Shown here: piece after piece, positions 40,840 through 49,555 of the stretch
Numbering within the stretch: the first letter of the stretch is position 1
How the letters are laid out: the number at the start of each line of letters is the position of its first letter
Assembly (NCBI RefSeq): GCF_000745235.1
Contig: NZ_JQNL01000001.1
Location: forward strand, 4,024,001 to 4,088,000
Source: Luteibacter mycovicinus
GTDB taxonomy: Bacteria; Pseudomonadota; Gammaproteobacteria; Xanthomonadales; Rhodanobacteraceae
Direction of reading: 5' to 3'
DNA: 64,000 bases
Program-made: the position numbers and the translations under genes
Notes under the pieces: model-generated
The model's database searches: none
What the model saw: only the letters and a program-made list of their open reading frames with translations
Told to the model about the DNA's origin: nothing

Positions 40840-41925
40840 ATGACCCAGCCCAGCGAATCCCTCGTCCGCGGTGTCCTCGACCGCGTTATCGACCCGCACT
40901 CGGGACAGCCGTTCGGCGCCGCCGTGCGTGCGGTGGGCGTCGATGGCGACCGTGTCTCCGTCGACATCCAGCTCGGTTACCCCGCCGTGGGCTATGTCGC
41001 ACAAGCGGCGGAGCAGGCCCGCCAGGCCCTCGAGGCCGAGCCGGGCATCGCCTCGGCCGCCGTGTCGGTCACCTGGCGCGTGCATCCCCACAAGGTGCAG
41101 GGCCAGTTGTCTCCCATGGCTGGGGTGAAGAACATCATCGCCGTCGCGTCGGGCAAGGGCGGGGTAGGCAAATCCACGGTGTCAGTGAACCTGGCGCTGG
41201 CGCTGGTGGCCGAAGGCGCCCGGGTCGGCATCCTGGACGCCGATATCTACGGCCCCAGCCAGCCGCGAATGCTCGGATTGTCAGGAAAACCGGTTTCTCC
41301 TGACGGCAAAAGCATCGAGCCGATGCACGCCCATGGCCTGCAGGCGATGTCCATCGGCGTACTGATCGACGAGGACACCCCCATGATCTGGCGTGGTCCC
41401 ATGGTTACCCAGGCGCTGATGCAGTTGCTGAACGACACGCGCTGGGACGACCTGGATTACCTCATCATCGACCTGCCGCCGGGAACCGGCGACATCCAGC
41501 TGACCCTCTCGCAGAAGGTGCCGGTCTCCGGTGCCGTCATCGTCACCACGCCGCAGGACATCGCGCTGCTCGACGCGCGCAAGGCGCTGGGCATGTTCCG
41601 CAAGGTGGAGGTGCCGGTGCTCGGCGTCATCGAGAACATGGCGACGCACATCTGCACGAACTGCGGTCACGAGGAGCACATCTTCGGCCACGGCGGCGGC
41701 GCACGGATGGCGGAAGAAGCCGGTATCGCCTATCTGGGGGATCTGCCGCTCGACATCCGCATCCGTCAGCAGTCGGACGATGGCAAGCCCACCGTGGCGG
41801 CGATCCCGGAATCCGATCTGGCCGCGCGTTATCGCGCCATCGCCCGGTCCACGGCGGCAAAACTGTCCCTGCAGGCCCGCAACAAGGCGATCTCTTTCCC
41901 CAAGATCGTCATCCAGAACACCTGA
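40840..41925 (+). CDS. apbC: Iron-sulfur carrier protein ApbC/Mrp
   Basis: A 361-residue P-loop scaffold ATPase that assembles and delivers Fe-S clusters. An N-terminal MIP18/DUF59 domain (about 1-85) precedes the Mrp ATPase with Walker [11 protein letters not shown] and the DxD region [11 protein letters not shown]. The C-terminal CTNC pair (in [10 protein letters not shown]) binds the cluster. ATG 40840 chosen; the open frame before it is not protein-like. The dcd gene follows 59 bp downstream. Confidence 0.94.
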   Translation: MTQPSESLVRGVLDRVIDPHSGQPFGAAVRAVGVDGDRVSVDIQLGYPAVGYVAQAAEQARQALEAEPGIASAAVSVTWRVHPHKVQGQLSPMAGVKNIIAVASGKGGVGKSTVSVNLALALVAEGARVGILDADIYGPSQPRMLGLSGKPVSPDGKSIEPMHAHGLQAMSIGVLIDEDTPMIWRGPMVTQALMQLLNDTRWDDLDYLIIDLPPGTGDIQLTLSQKVPVSGAVIVTTPQDIALLDARKALGMFRKVEVPVLGVIENMATHICTNCGHEEHIFGHGGGARMAEEAGIAYLGDLPLDIRIRQQSDDGKPTVAAIPESDLAARYRAIARSTAAKLSLQARNKAISFPKIVIQNT

Positions 41926-41984
41926 AAGTAGCGTCTTCGACGACGTTCCTATACCTTTCCGGCTCCAGCGAGGGAGACAAGTAC

Positions 41985-42551
41985 GTGAGCATCAAGTCCG
42001 ACAAGTGGATCCGCCGCATGGCCGAGCAGCACGGCATGATCGAGCCGTTCGCGCCCGGTCAGGTCAAGGAGCGCGACGGTCACCGGCTGGTCTCGTATGG
42101 CACCTCGAGCTACGGCTACGACGTCCGTTGCGCCGATGAGTTCAAGGTGTTCACCAACATCAACTCGACCATCGTCGATCCGAAGGCGTTCGATGAGCGC
42201 AGCTTCGTCGACGTCAAATCCGACGTCTGCATCATTCCGCCGAATTCCTTCGCGCTGGCGCGCACGGTCGAGTACTTCCGCATTCCGCGTCAGGTCCTGA
42301 CCATCTGCCTCGGCAAGAGCACCTACGCCCGCTGCGGCATCATCGTCAACGTGACGCCGCTCGAGCCGGAGTGGGAAGGCCACGTCACCCTCGAGTTCTC
42401 GAACACGACGCCGCTGCCCGCAAAGATTTACGCCAACGAGGGCGTTGCCCAGATGCTCTTCCTCGAATCCGATGAGGAGTGTGAGGTGTCCTACGCCGAT
42501 CGCGGCGGCAAGTACCAGGGCCAGCGCGGCGTCACCCTGCCGAGTACCTGA
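41985..42551 (+). CDS. dcd: dCTP deaminase
   Basis: A 188-residue enzyme of the dUTPase superfamily that converts dCTP to dUTP in pyrimidine supply. It shows [40 protein letters not shown] and [12 protein letters not shown], including the catalytic Glu. Start is GTG 41985 with GGGAGA before it. It commonly follows apbC in Xanthomonadales. Confidence 0.96.
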   Translation: MSIKSDKWIRRMAEQHGMIEPFAPGQVKERDGHRLVSYGTSSYGYDVRCADEFKVFTNINSTIVDPKAFDERSFVDVKSDVCIIPPNSFALARTVEYFRIPRQVLTICLGKSTYARCGIIVNVTPLEPEWEGHVTLEFSNTTPLPAKIYANEGVAQMLFLESDEECEVSYADRGGKYQGQRGVTLPST

Positions 42552-42636
42552 ACGGCCTTCCGGTCGCATCCGCGCCCGATAGGGGCGCGGGGTAAACTTC
42601 CCACTTTCACGAAACGCCGATCCACGGAGACACCGC

Positions 42637-43128
42637 ATGATCCGAGTTCCCAACCTCCTGTCCCGCGCCGCCGCGGCGATGCTCCTCGCCAGCATGCTGG
42701 TGCTCGCCGGTTGCCACAGCGGTGCCACGAAGAACGACCCCGTCGCCAAAGAGCAGGGCCAGTTCGACGTCACGATCAAGGCCTATAAGAGCGGCCAGTT
42801 CGTCGTGGACAACGCGGTGCTTTCCGCCGCCGACACCGGCAGCCATTTCGCCTACCTGAAAGACCAGGGCAAGCTGCCGAAGACGGTCCTGCTGATCCCG
42901 AGCGACGACTCCAAGATCCGTGACATCCATCTTGGCTTCATGGCCCGCATGCAGCTGGACTACGGCTTTGCCGTGTATTACGACAAGAAGGGCGAGCTCA
43001 CCCGCCTGAACGCCGTCGAAGAGAAGGCCCGCCAGCTCGAGGACACCCCGCAGAAGGCCGCGTTGCCGGACCGCATGCAGGGTAAGGAAGCCTCCAGCGG
43101 TGCCTACGACCCGCAGACGCAGCAGTAA
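42637..43128 (+). CDS. Predicted lipoprotein, uncharacterised
   Basis: A 163-residue protein. The lipobox LAGC ends a signal sequence at residue 25, so Cys26 is the likely lipidation site; the +2 residue is His, compatible with outer-membrane sorting. The mature part is soluble and rich in Lys and Asp, with no recognised domain. A strong terminator follows. Confidence 0.72.
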   Translation: MIRVPNLLSRAAAAMLLASMLVLAGCHSGATKNDPVAKEQGQFDVTIKAYKSGQFVVDNAVLSAADTGSHFAYLKDQGKLPKTVLLIPSDDSKIRDIHLGFMARMQLDYGFAVYYDKKGELTRLNAVEEKARQLEDTPQKAALPDRMQGKEASSGAYDPQTQQ

Positions 43129-43148
43129 GCCCTCAGGTCTTCTGCTCG

Positions 43149-43184
43149 AAAAAAGCCCGGAGGCTCGCGCCTCCGGGCTTTTTT
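43149..43184. terminator. Bidirectional rho-independent terminator
   Basis: AGCCCGGAGGC and GCCTCCGGGCT form an 11-bp stem with A-run before and T-run after, so it ends the lipoprotein gene and would also work leftward. Confidence 0.92.
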
Positions 43185-43237
43185 GTTCCTGCCGGGCCCG
43201 TTCCTTGCTGGCGCCGTCTCGGTTGGCCGCGGCTCTT

Positions 43238-43263
43238 GTAGGAGCCAGCCCTGCTGGCGATGG
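43238..43263. repeat. REP element, second subtype (GTAGGAGCCAGCC)
   Basis: GTAGGAGCCAGCC followed by CTGCTGGCGATGG. It shares the GTAGGAGC head with the main family but has a different stem (CCAGC...GCTGG). It resembles 7205-7232. Confidence 0.7.
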
Positions 43264-43274
43264 GTGGTGCGGCA

Positions 43275-43691
43275 TCAGCTCAGGCCGAGCAGTTCCCGCA
43301 ACGCCTCGACCCGCTTCTCCGCCTCACCAGCCGCATAAGGCTCCGCCTTGCCAAACCCCCACACCGGCCCCGGCCACGCCGCATCGCCCTCGGTTCTGGC
43401 GACAACGTGGACGTGGAGCTGGCGCACGATGTTCCCGAGCGCCCCGATATTGAGCTTGTCGCACGGTGCCACGGCACGAAGTGCGCTCCCGGCGAGGCCG
43501 GCCTCCTGCCAGAGCAGGGCGCGTTCCTCGTCGGGAAGATCCGAAACCTCGACCAGCCCCGCTCTCCGCGGCACCAGCACCAGCCACGCATAGCGCGCGT
43601 CCCGCATCAGCAGGACGCGGCTCAGAGGGAGGTCGCCGACGACGAGGGTGTCACCGGCGAGCCGCGGATCGAGGTCGAACGCCTCGCTCAT
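43275..43691 (-). CDS. HIT-family protein
   Basis: A 138-residue histidine-triad protein. The end carries QLHVHVVARTEGD, the HIT active-site motif in the HxHxx form, and the core has a typical beta sheet (LVLVPRRAGLVEV). HIT proteins hydrolyse nucleotide conjugates. The start overlaps the stop of the dienelactone hydrolase gene by 4 bp, so it is the second gene of a pair. The substrate is unknown. Confidence 0.85.
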   Translation of the reverse strand: MSEAFDLDPRLAGDTLVVGDLPLSRVLLMRDARYAWLVLVPRRAGLVEVSDLPDEERALLWQEAGLAGSALRAVAPCDKLNIGALGNIVRQLHVHVVARTEGDAAWPGPVWGFGKAEPYAAGEAEKRVEALRELLGLS

Positions 43692-44359
43692 GCCAGTTCG
43701 CGGGCGAAGAAGGCGAGGGTGCGCTCCCAGGCCAGCTTTGCGCTCGGCTCGTCGTAGCTGGCGCGTGCGTCGCAATTGAAGCCGTGGTCGGCCGGGTAAA
43801 CCCAGGTATCCATTTCCGGTTTCAGTTCACGGTGCTTCTCGACCATCTCGGGCGGGATGGAGTGGTCACGCTCGCCGAAATGGAAGATCACGTTGGCCTT
43901 GGCCGGTTCGCTCAGGAAGGGCACGTTGCGCGAGCCGTAGTAGCTGGACGAGGGCAAGCCGAGACGCAGGGCCGCCAACGCCGCGACGGTACCGCCCCAG
44001 CAGTAGCCCACCGTGCCGACCTTGACCTTGTACTGGTCGGCGATCAGCTTCGCGGCGATGCCCACATCCTGCATCGGGCGCAGAAGACCCAATTCGCCGA
44101 TGAGCTTGACGCCCTTCTGCATACCGTCCTGGTCGTAGCCAAGCTCGACATCCTTCTCGACCGGGTCGAACAGCGCCGGCGCGATGGCGACGTAGCCTTC
44201 GGCCGCGAAACGGTCCGCCACGCTGCGGATATGGGCGTTGACGCCGAAGATCTCCAGGATCACCACGACGCCACCCTTCGGGGTGCCGGTCGGCTCGGCG
44301 AGGTAGGCGTCCATGCTTTCGTGCGGGCGTGAGGTGTCGAGGATCAGGGTACGGCCCAT
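43688..44359 (-). CDS. Dienelactone hydrolase-family protein
   Basis: A 223-residue alpha/beta hydrolase. Nucleophile elbow GYCWGG (Cys120), with Asp in FGERDHSIP and His in PADHGFN completing the triad. The Cys nucleophile is typical of dienelactone hydrolases. Start at ATG 44359 (MGRTLILDTS). No aromatic-degradation genes are nearby, so the natural substrate is unclear. It leads the pair with the HIT gene. Confidence 0.87.
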   Translation of the reverse strand: MGRTLILDTSRPHESMDAYLAEPTGTPKGGVVVILEIFGVNAHIRSVADRFAAEGYVAIAPALFDPVEKDVELGYDQDGMQKGVKLIGELGLLRPMQDVGIAAKLIADQYKVKVGTVGYCWGGTVAALAALRLGLPSSSYYGSRNVPFLSEPAKANVIFHFGERDHSIPPEMVEKHRELKPEMDTWVYPADHGFNCDARASYDEPSAKLAWERTLAFFARELA

Positions 44360-44545
44360 GGGGCGAATCTCCGGAGATGGTAGGAATACCCGTAAGGGTA
44401 ACCCGGCCGCATGTCGGCGGGATGTGCGTGAAGGCCTGTCTGGGCCCGGTGGTCGCGAGGCAGCACTGGTTTGGCAGCGGCGGGCGCGTGTAGTGTTCCG
44501 CCGTATCCAACACGGAAATGGAATCAGCCTGTGGCAGTCGCCAGC

Positions 44546-44872
44546 ATGAAATTCAGTGAACTTGAGACCTCGGCACTCGAGCTGAACGTGCTCTACGAAC
44601 AGCTCGAGGTCAAGCGGTGGGGGCGTGTCTGGACGACGCAGGAACTCGCCCTTGGTTTCGTAGGTGACGTCGGCGATCTGGCCAAACTGATTCAGGCGAA
44701 TGCGGGTGTCCGGGACATCGATGACTGCAAAGCCAAACTCGGTCATGAATTGTCGGACTGCCTATGGTCGATCATGGTACTAGCCAACAAGTGCGGCATC
44801 GACCTGGAAAACGAGTACGTGAGAAACACCAGCGAACTGATCGAATACGTCTCCGGCGAGCTGCGCACCTGA
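44546..44872 (+). CDS. MazG-like nucleotide pyrophosphohydrolase
   Basis: A 108-residue all-alpha NTP pyrophosphatase-like protein. The core LGFVGDVGDLAKLI and HELSDCLWSIMVLANKCGIDLE match the ExxE...ExxD helices of the MazG fold, though the first pair here is DVGD instead of EVGE. GTG 44531 is an alternative start. Predicted cellular job is removal of abnormal nucleotides. It stands just before an acyltransferase. Confidence 0.72.
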   Translation: MKFSELETSALELNVLYEQLEVKRWGRVWTTQELALGFVGDVGDLAKLIQANAGVRDIDDCKAKLGHELSDCLWSIMVLANKCGIDLENEYVRNTSELIEYVSGELRT

Positions 44873-44900
44873 GAAAATGGCCGTGTTCAAGGAAGAAGCA

Positions 44901-45836
44901 ATGACTCACGGACAGCGCAACAATTTTGATGCACTGAGGCAATTTAGCGCCTTCCTCGTGCTGATCAGCCATCAGTTCGCTCTGTCCGGACGCGCTGAAC
45001 CAAGGTTTGTCGGGGATCATTCGTTCGGTAACCTCGGTGTGCTCATTTTCTTTTCAATCAGCGGCTATCTGGTCACATCCAGTTGGTTGAAAGACCCCCA
45101 TATTCTGCGCTTTACCGCCCGTCGCGCCCTCCGGATGATGCCGGCCCTTTGTGTATCAATTCCGCTGACGCTTGCAGTGATAGCTGTGCTTGGACTGACG
45201 GGATTTCCTCAAAACCCAAGACACCTCACCAACGGATCACTCTGGACCATTCCGTACGAGGTCTATTGTTATGGACTACTTATCGCTGCCGGAATCGCAA
45301 CGCGACGTCCTTCCATCGTGTTGGTCGTGGGAATTTTTGGGTATTTCGCGCTTTCAGGTCTTCAGTCCGGAGAGAGTTTCCTCGCGGACTTCGGGCTCTT
45401 CTTCGCTGCAGGAAGTCTGTTGCGGGCCTGTCCGTACCTCCGCAAACCCCTGCCGACCCTGTTCTCCCTGGTCATGGGCTATGCGCTCATCCGCATTGAT
45501 CAGACAAAACTCGGGCTCGCCTTTGTCATTCCATCGCTGACCGTCGCGATTGGCCTGCGGTCATGGGCTGGCCTGCGAGACATCTCGAAAATCGGCGATC
45601 TCTCCTACGGCATCTACATCTACGCATGGCCCATGCAGCAGATAGGAGTAGCACTCTTGGGGCGGGAAACGCCTTACCTTGAACTGCTGTCCATCACCGT
45701 GCCCGTTACGGTTGCCCTGGCCGCTGCCTCGTGGCACATCGTCGAAAAGAAGGCTCTCCGCTTCAAGCCGGGTCGGCCATTTGGAAATAGCGCGCCAGGC
45801 AGGGCACGCGTCGTTTCGGAAGCGGACCTTCATTAA
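44901..45836 (+). CDS. Acyltransferase-3 family membrane protein
   Basis: A 311-residue multi-pass protein of the acyltransferase 3 (OafA/NodX-like) family. The start RNNFDALRQFSAFLVLISHQ has the catalytic-type His near residue 20, and about nine helices follow, ending in GIYIYAWPMQQI. Such proteins O-acetylate surface sugars. ATG 44901 has AAGGAAG just upstream and is preferred to ATG 44877. The gene is visibly less GC-rich than its neighbours, suggesting transfer. Confidence 0.82.
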   Translation: MTHGQRNNFDALRQFSAFLVLISHQFALSGRAEPRFVGDHSFGNLGVLIFFSISGYLVTSSWLKDPHILRFTARRALRMMPALCVSIPLTLAVIAVLGLTGFPQNPRHLTNGSLWTIPYEVYCYGLLIAAGIATRRPSIVLVVGIFGYFALSGLQSGESFLADFGLFFAAGSLLRACPYLRKPLPTLFSLVMGYALIRIDQTKLGLAFVIPSLTVAIGLRSWAGLRDISKIGDLSYGIYIYAWPMQQIGVALLGRETPYLELLSITVPVTVALAAASWHIVEKKALRFKPGRPFGNSAPGRARVVSEADLH

Positions 45837-45972
45837 GCTTTACACCGAGGTGTTGATTCAGGAGATTTGGGCGGCCTGAAGGCCTTGGGGGCCAGACGTG
45901 AAGGGCCGCCCGGCCGCGTGGCCGCCAACCCGCTATAATGCCCGGCTTCCTATACCCCCGGTACCCACGGCA

Positions 45973-46023
45973 ATGTCCCAGGCCGCTCCCAAAGTCGGTT
46001 TCGTCAGCCTCGGCTGTCCCTAG
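45973..46023 (+). pseudogene. rimO: rimO, 5' fragment cut by prophage insertion
   Basis: The reading MSQAAPKVGFVSLGCP (45973-46020) is the N-terminus of RimO, the ribosomal protein S12 methylthiotransferase, with the first Cys of its UPF0004 domain. A TATAAT at 45934-45939 fits its promoter. After CCC (46018-46020) the expected lysine codon is replaced by TAG and unrelated DNA starts. The rest of rimO would have to lie beyond the other end of the prophage, outside this window. Confidence 0.85.
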
Positions 46024-46066
46024 GGTAGTCTATATATACCGTCGCTCGGCTCCTTGAGATTGTTGC

Positions 46067-47794
46067 TCAAGGCACCTTTTTAACTTTCATCGTCCTGCTG
46101 ACGCACTTCCGCTTCACGTCTTCAGTGAACGCCTGCGTCCGGATGCTGTCACCGTTGAAGGTTCCGCCGGCGGCGGTCTCAACCACTCGCGCGGCACGCT
46201 TCAGCAGCTTTTCCGAGGCGGCGGCGTCCCAAATGGCGTCCGTCAATGGGCCGCACAAGCGCGCCATGTCGTGGGAGTTCGTCCGCGGCAGCGGATCGGG
46301 TTGTGCCAGGAGTCGTGCAGCCATCAGGATGTGGTAGCGCGCGGGCTTGTAGGCAGGGCTCAACACACCGTTACGAAAAAGGTATTCCAGCCGGTAATGG
46401 GCTGACGCTGCGAAATAATAAGGCTCCAACTTATCGGAATGACCAAAGATCGACTTCCCCACCTGCTGCTGAAGCAGCCGGTAGCTTCGAGTAGTGCGGT
46501 GCGGCTCTCCTAGGAAGATCGATGCGAAGGCGCGAATCAGCGTTGAAGGCGTCACTATTCGCGTCTTTTCAATGCCGGCTACGGCATTGTATTGCTTCGA
46601 GCGGCGCTCGTAGTACAAACGGTGCGATGCGTCGAATGTGTTGAAATACGCCTCTAGTCTCTTCTGAAAATCGCTCAGAGCGATCAGTTGCTCTTCCTTA
46701 ACCTCAGTCTGCCGATTGGTGGCCTTCACTATCGCCGAAGTAATTTCTTCGTTGTCGGTGGCAATTAGGCGCAACGGCACCACTACCGAGTCGTCCAGAA
46801 ATTCACGATTTTCAAAGAGCACGTGGCTGGTCTGACAACCATTTACTATCTGATAGTCCTCGATATGAAACCGATCGCCGGTGGTGCTCAAGTTCTTCGC
46901 GATAACCGTGACACCATTGTTTAGCAGGGCGAATAGAGCACGCTGGTCAGGTCGCTCTAGCGTGGATCGAATCTCGCTATTGACCGAATTGTAATCCTGA
47001 AAATCCCTGACGTTGTCGTAGAACAAGCCCTTGAGTATTTCGCTTCCGTCGTCGTGGAGGAGAGGAAGAAAGTCGCGCCACTTGAGCCATCCGAGGTAAG
47101 CCTCTTTTACGCCAGGTACGCCCGGGATCAACACGCGCTCTGGAAAATCGAAGTTCCTATGGATCGCATTTTTGCTCTGGTTGTACAGGCTCTGGATTTC
47201 AGCCGCGCCGATGGGTAGAAAATCGACATCCTTGAATATATTTTGTGCCTGCAAGTCTTGAATGACTGCGAGCCGTCGAGCGTTCAGGTTAGTGTCGCCC
47301 GTCCATGTACCCGTGGTCACGTAATATAGTCTGCAGGTGGGATTTCCGCGTTTGAAGCGGCTCGTCTTCGCATAGACCGCATTCACCACTGCGGCCGCAG
47401 CCTTAATCGCATCGTTTTGAGGGAGCGAAGGCTCAGCCTTGAAGAAGTCATTCACGCCAAAACCGAAGTTGCCGATCTGTGCAGCATCGAAGCCAGAGGA
47501 GCGTTTCGCCTGAATGAATATGAATTGTGCTTCGACGTAGCCGTTGGTTTCCGCGAGTTCCTCTACAAGCTCGGGATCATCCACCAGGGCGCCATTAACG
47601 ATGATGGCGATGGCATCGATTCCGCAATCGGCGCCCGCTCCCGTGACCAGGTTGCGGGTGTCGAACGATTCGCCCAGATGGCGACTCACAGTTAGGTACG
47701 CCGAGAAGTGTTCGAACCTCTTGTCCTCGCGGAGCTTAGTTAGCTCGGCATCCTTGGAGAATTCGTCAAGTAATGACTTAGTGATCCGGTCCAT
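46067..47794 (-). CDS. AIPR-family abortive phage infection protein
   Basis: A 575-residue protein of the AIPR family, known from abortive-infection phage resistance. The N-terminal part holds a PD-(D/E)xK-like signature, Asp60 (CGIDAIAI) and Gln95-Ala-Lys97 (FIQAKRS), typical of nucleases. The central part holds LLNNGVTVIAKN and YQIVNGCQTSHVLFEN, the family hallmark. It lies between a terminator at 47870 and the attachment junction, is less GC-rich than the rest, and needs its own promoter. It is probably superinfection-defence cargo. Confidence 0.87.
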   Translation of the reverse strand: MDRITKSLLDEFSKDAELTKLREDKRFEHFSAYLTVSRHLGESFDTRNLVTGAGADCGIDAIAIIVNGALVDDPELVEELAETNGYVEAQFIFIQAKRSSGFDAAQIGNFGFGVNDFFKAEPSLPQNDAIKAAAAVVNAVYAKTSRFKRGNPTCRLYYVTTGTWTGDTNLNARRLAVIQDLQAQNIFKDVDFLPIGAAEIQSLYNQSKNAIHRNFDFPERVLIPGVPGVKEAYLGWLKWRDFLPLLHDDGSEILKGLFYDNVRDFQDYNSVNSEIRSTLERPDQRALFALLNNGVTVIAKNLSTTGDRFHIEDYQIVNGCQTSHVLFENREFLDDSVVVPLRLIATDNEEITSAIVKATNRQTEVKEEQLIALSDFQKRLEAYFNTFDASHRLYYERRSKQYNAVAGIEKTRIVTPSTLIRAFASIFLGEPHRTTRSYRLLQQQVGKSIFGHSDKLEPYYFAASAHYRLEYLFRNGVLSPAYKPARYHILMAARLLAQPDPLPRTNSHDMARLCGPLTDAIWDAAASEKLLKRAARVVETAAGGTFNGDSIRTQAFTEDVKRKCVSRTMKVKKVP

Positions 47795-47869
47795 CCATGC
47801 GCCCCTGTGGTTAGTTGCTCGAAATATAGCTCAACGACTCAACAACGGTCGCGCCGGACGTTCATGCGC

Positions 47870-47893
47870 AAAAAGGGCGCCCCTGGGGGCGCC
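47870..47893 (-). terminator. Terminator of the prophage early operon
   Basis: On the minus strand GGCGCCCC, a 2-nt loop and GGGGCGCC are followed by CTTTTT. It separates the early genes from the AIPR gene. Confidence 0.85.
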
Positions 47894-47903
47894 GTCCGGT
47901 GCT

Positions 47904-48185
47904 TTATTGAATGGATCCGGGGGGCCTAGAATGGACCCTGATGTGACCGTTGCCCTCAAGGAACCTCCGGTAGCACGCCAGCATGACGTGCCACGCCTCC
48001 CTGGCGACCTCCGGTCCTGCTTCGAGCACCCGCCCATTTTCGTCAACGATGGCCAGCGATGCCCGTCGACCATCGCGTGTCCGCGCCGCGATGCCGTCGT
48101 ATATAACCGCGCTCAGCTCGGCGTTGTGCAGACCGGTAAGCTTCTTTGCCGTGGCCGCGGCGACCTCGCGCTTCCTGGTTGTCAT
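47904..48185 (-). CDS. Small prophage protein, uncharacterised
   Basis: A 93-residue protein with a basic N-terminus, then a core (SLAIVDENGRVLEAG) with beta strands. No known motif. Last gene before the early-operon terminator. Confidence 0.55.
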   Translation of the reverse strand: MTTRKREVAAATAKKLTGLHNAELSAVIYDGIAARTRDGRRASLAIVDENGRVLEAGPEVAREAWHVMLACYRRFLEGNGHIRVHSRPPGSIQ

Positions 48186-48252
48186 TGTGATTTCTCATTT
48201 TCGCAGGAGTTGTCGCGGATGCGGCCGCCGTGAGACAGCGCGCCTCCGTGAT

Positions 48253-48501
48253 TCATCGACCGGTGCCCGAGGTAATCATAGGCATCGAGGCCGCCGAGTT
48301 GTTGACGGCCTCGGGGACCTTGCCGATTTCGTCTGCGAGGCGGAGGGCGTCAATTTCCGTGCGGACCGCAGTGATGTAGGTTCCCGCTACCAGCGCACTC
48401 GCCTTGGCGCGCTCGACCACAGCCCCGCCGACGTCGGGGTCGCCAAGCTGCTCCAACATCGCCACGAGGTGATTGCGAACGTCGGACATTTTGTTCTTCA
48501 T
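48253..48501 (-). CDS. Small prophage protein, uncharacterised
   Basis: An 82-residue, mostly helical, acidic protein (VRNHLVAMLEQLGDPDVGG ... RTEIDALRLADEIG). Overlaps the upstream gene by 4 bp. Function unknown. Confidence 0.55.
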   Translation of the reverse strand: MKNKMSDVRNHLVAMLEQLGDPDVGGAVVERAKASALVAGTYITAVRTEIDALRLADEIGKVPEAVNNSAASMPMITSGTGR

Positions 48502-48689
48502 GGCTTGCTCCTGCTATTGATCTTTCGCGTGAGGGCGCCCTTGAGCTGAATGAGCTGGGCGACCTCCTTGGGATATTTGGTGTGGTAGCTGTTTCGCCGC
48601 ATCAGCTCGACCCGCGGCACAAGCTCGAGCGCGTCTAGGGTGATTTTCGCGGCCTCCGTGGTGTGCCTGCGTCGTTGGCGTGCTGGCAC
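48498..48689 (-). CDS. Small basic prophage protein, uncharacterised
   Basis: A 63-residue basic protein (KITLDALELVPRVELMRRN, then KEVAQLIQLKGALTRK) with a GTG start at 48689. No clear ribosome site. The composition looks like a real protein, whereas the overlapping frame on the same strand (starting at about 48708) does not. Confidence 0.45.
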   Translation of the reverse strand: MPARQRRRHTTEAAKITLDALELVPRVELMRRNSYHTKYPKEVAQLIQLKGALTRKINSRSKP

Positions 48690-48712
48690 GGTAGTAGTGC
48701 ATGGTCATGTCA

Positions 48713-49027
48713 TTAGCCACGGGCTTTCTCCTTGTGCGCCGCGCGGCGGCGGGCAGTGGGCGGAAAGGGGATCGGTGCCGGCAGCACCATCGGGATCTGG
48801 CCGTAGAGCACGCCCCAATCGGCCTCGGCCTGGGTCAGGGTCGCGTGCAGGCCGGTGGAGCGGCCGCACTGGCATTCCAGGGAATGCCGGATCGCCGGCA
48901 CATCCGCCTGCATGGTCTCGCGCAGGGTGCGGCCGTGGTGTTCGATGTGGCGCGGCGCGTGGCCGCCCTGTCGGCAGACGGCGAAGCGTCCGGCCGGGTG
49001 GGTGATCTGAACTTGGCGCATCAGCAA
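48713..49027 (-). CDS. Small prophage protein with Cys/His pattern
   Basis: A 104-residue protein with Cys and His clusters (CRQGGHAPRHIEHH and LECQCGRSTGL) that may form a zinc ribbon, and a basic C-terminus (TARRRAAHKEKARG). Its start overlaps the stop of the upstream gene. Function unknown. Confidence 0.55.
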   Translation of the reverse strand: MLMRQVQITHPAGRFAVCRQGGHAPRHIEHHGRTLRETMQADVPAIRHSLECQCGRSTGLHATLTQAEADWGVLYGQIPMVLPAPIPFPPTARRRAAHKEKARG

Positions 49028-49554
49028 TCCCCCTTCGTCGCGCGGTGGAAGCCAGTCACGTCACCGCCGTCGACCACGCCCGAGGCGATGAGTCGCGCGA
49101 GCATGTGAGCGGCCTTGGACGGCGGCAGTTCGGCCAGGGGCAGCGGCTCGTTCATGCTCGCCCCACCGTTCCGGCGGACCGTGGCGACCAGGGCCGCGAA
49201 CGCCGGATCGGCGGCACCGGCGCGAACGCTCCCCGACCGCGGCGCCCCGTCGAACAGGTCCACGGCAGCCTGTCGCACGGCGACGGCGCGCGCGTCGGTC
49301 AGGGCGCCCAGGGCGACGGCCAGATGCAGTGCCCCGGTGACATAGGCCAAATGCTTGGCGCGCACTTGGGGGTGTCCGGCCATGTCAGCGCTCAACACGC
49401 CGGCCATGCGCAGGATCACGCCTTCGGTCTGCCCGGGCGTCAGCAGCGCCTGTTGCCGCGCGGCAGGATGAACTTGGCCCGTGGGTCGAGCCCGGCCCTC
49501 CGCGCCGCCTGCAGGACCGCGGGCGGCGTTGTTGCGCTCTTGGACGTTGGCCAT
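49021..49554 (-). CDS. Prophage protein, uncharacterised
   Basis: A 177-residue helical protein. A disordered N-terminus (about 1-40) is followed by Ala-rich helices (HLAYVTGALHLAVALGALTD; SKAAHMLARLIASGVV). Start at ATG 49554 (MANVQERNNAARG). It begins 1 base after the rdgC stop and is translationally coupled. No known family. Confidence 0.6.
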   Translation of the reverse strand: MANVQERNNAARGPAGGAEGRARPTGQVHPAARQQALLTPGQTEGVILRMAGVLSADMAGHPQVRAKHLAYVTGALHLAVALGALTDARAVAVRQAAVDLFDGAPRSGSVRAGAADPAFAALVATVRRNGGASMNEPLPLAELPPSKAAHMLARLIASGVVDGGDVTGFHRATKGDC

Positions 49555-49555
49555 G

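Noticed and set aside
48514..48720. Overlapping frame starting near 48708
   Set aside because: The protein is His/Arg/Gln-rich and unlike a folded protein; the frame at 48498-48689 is better.
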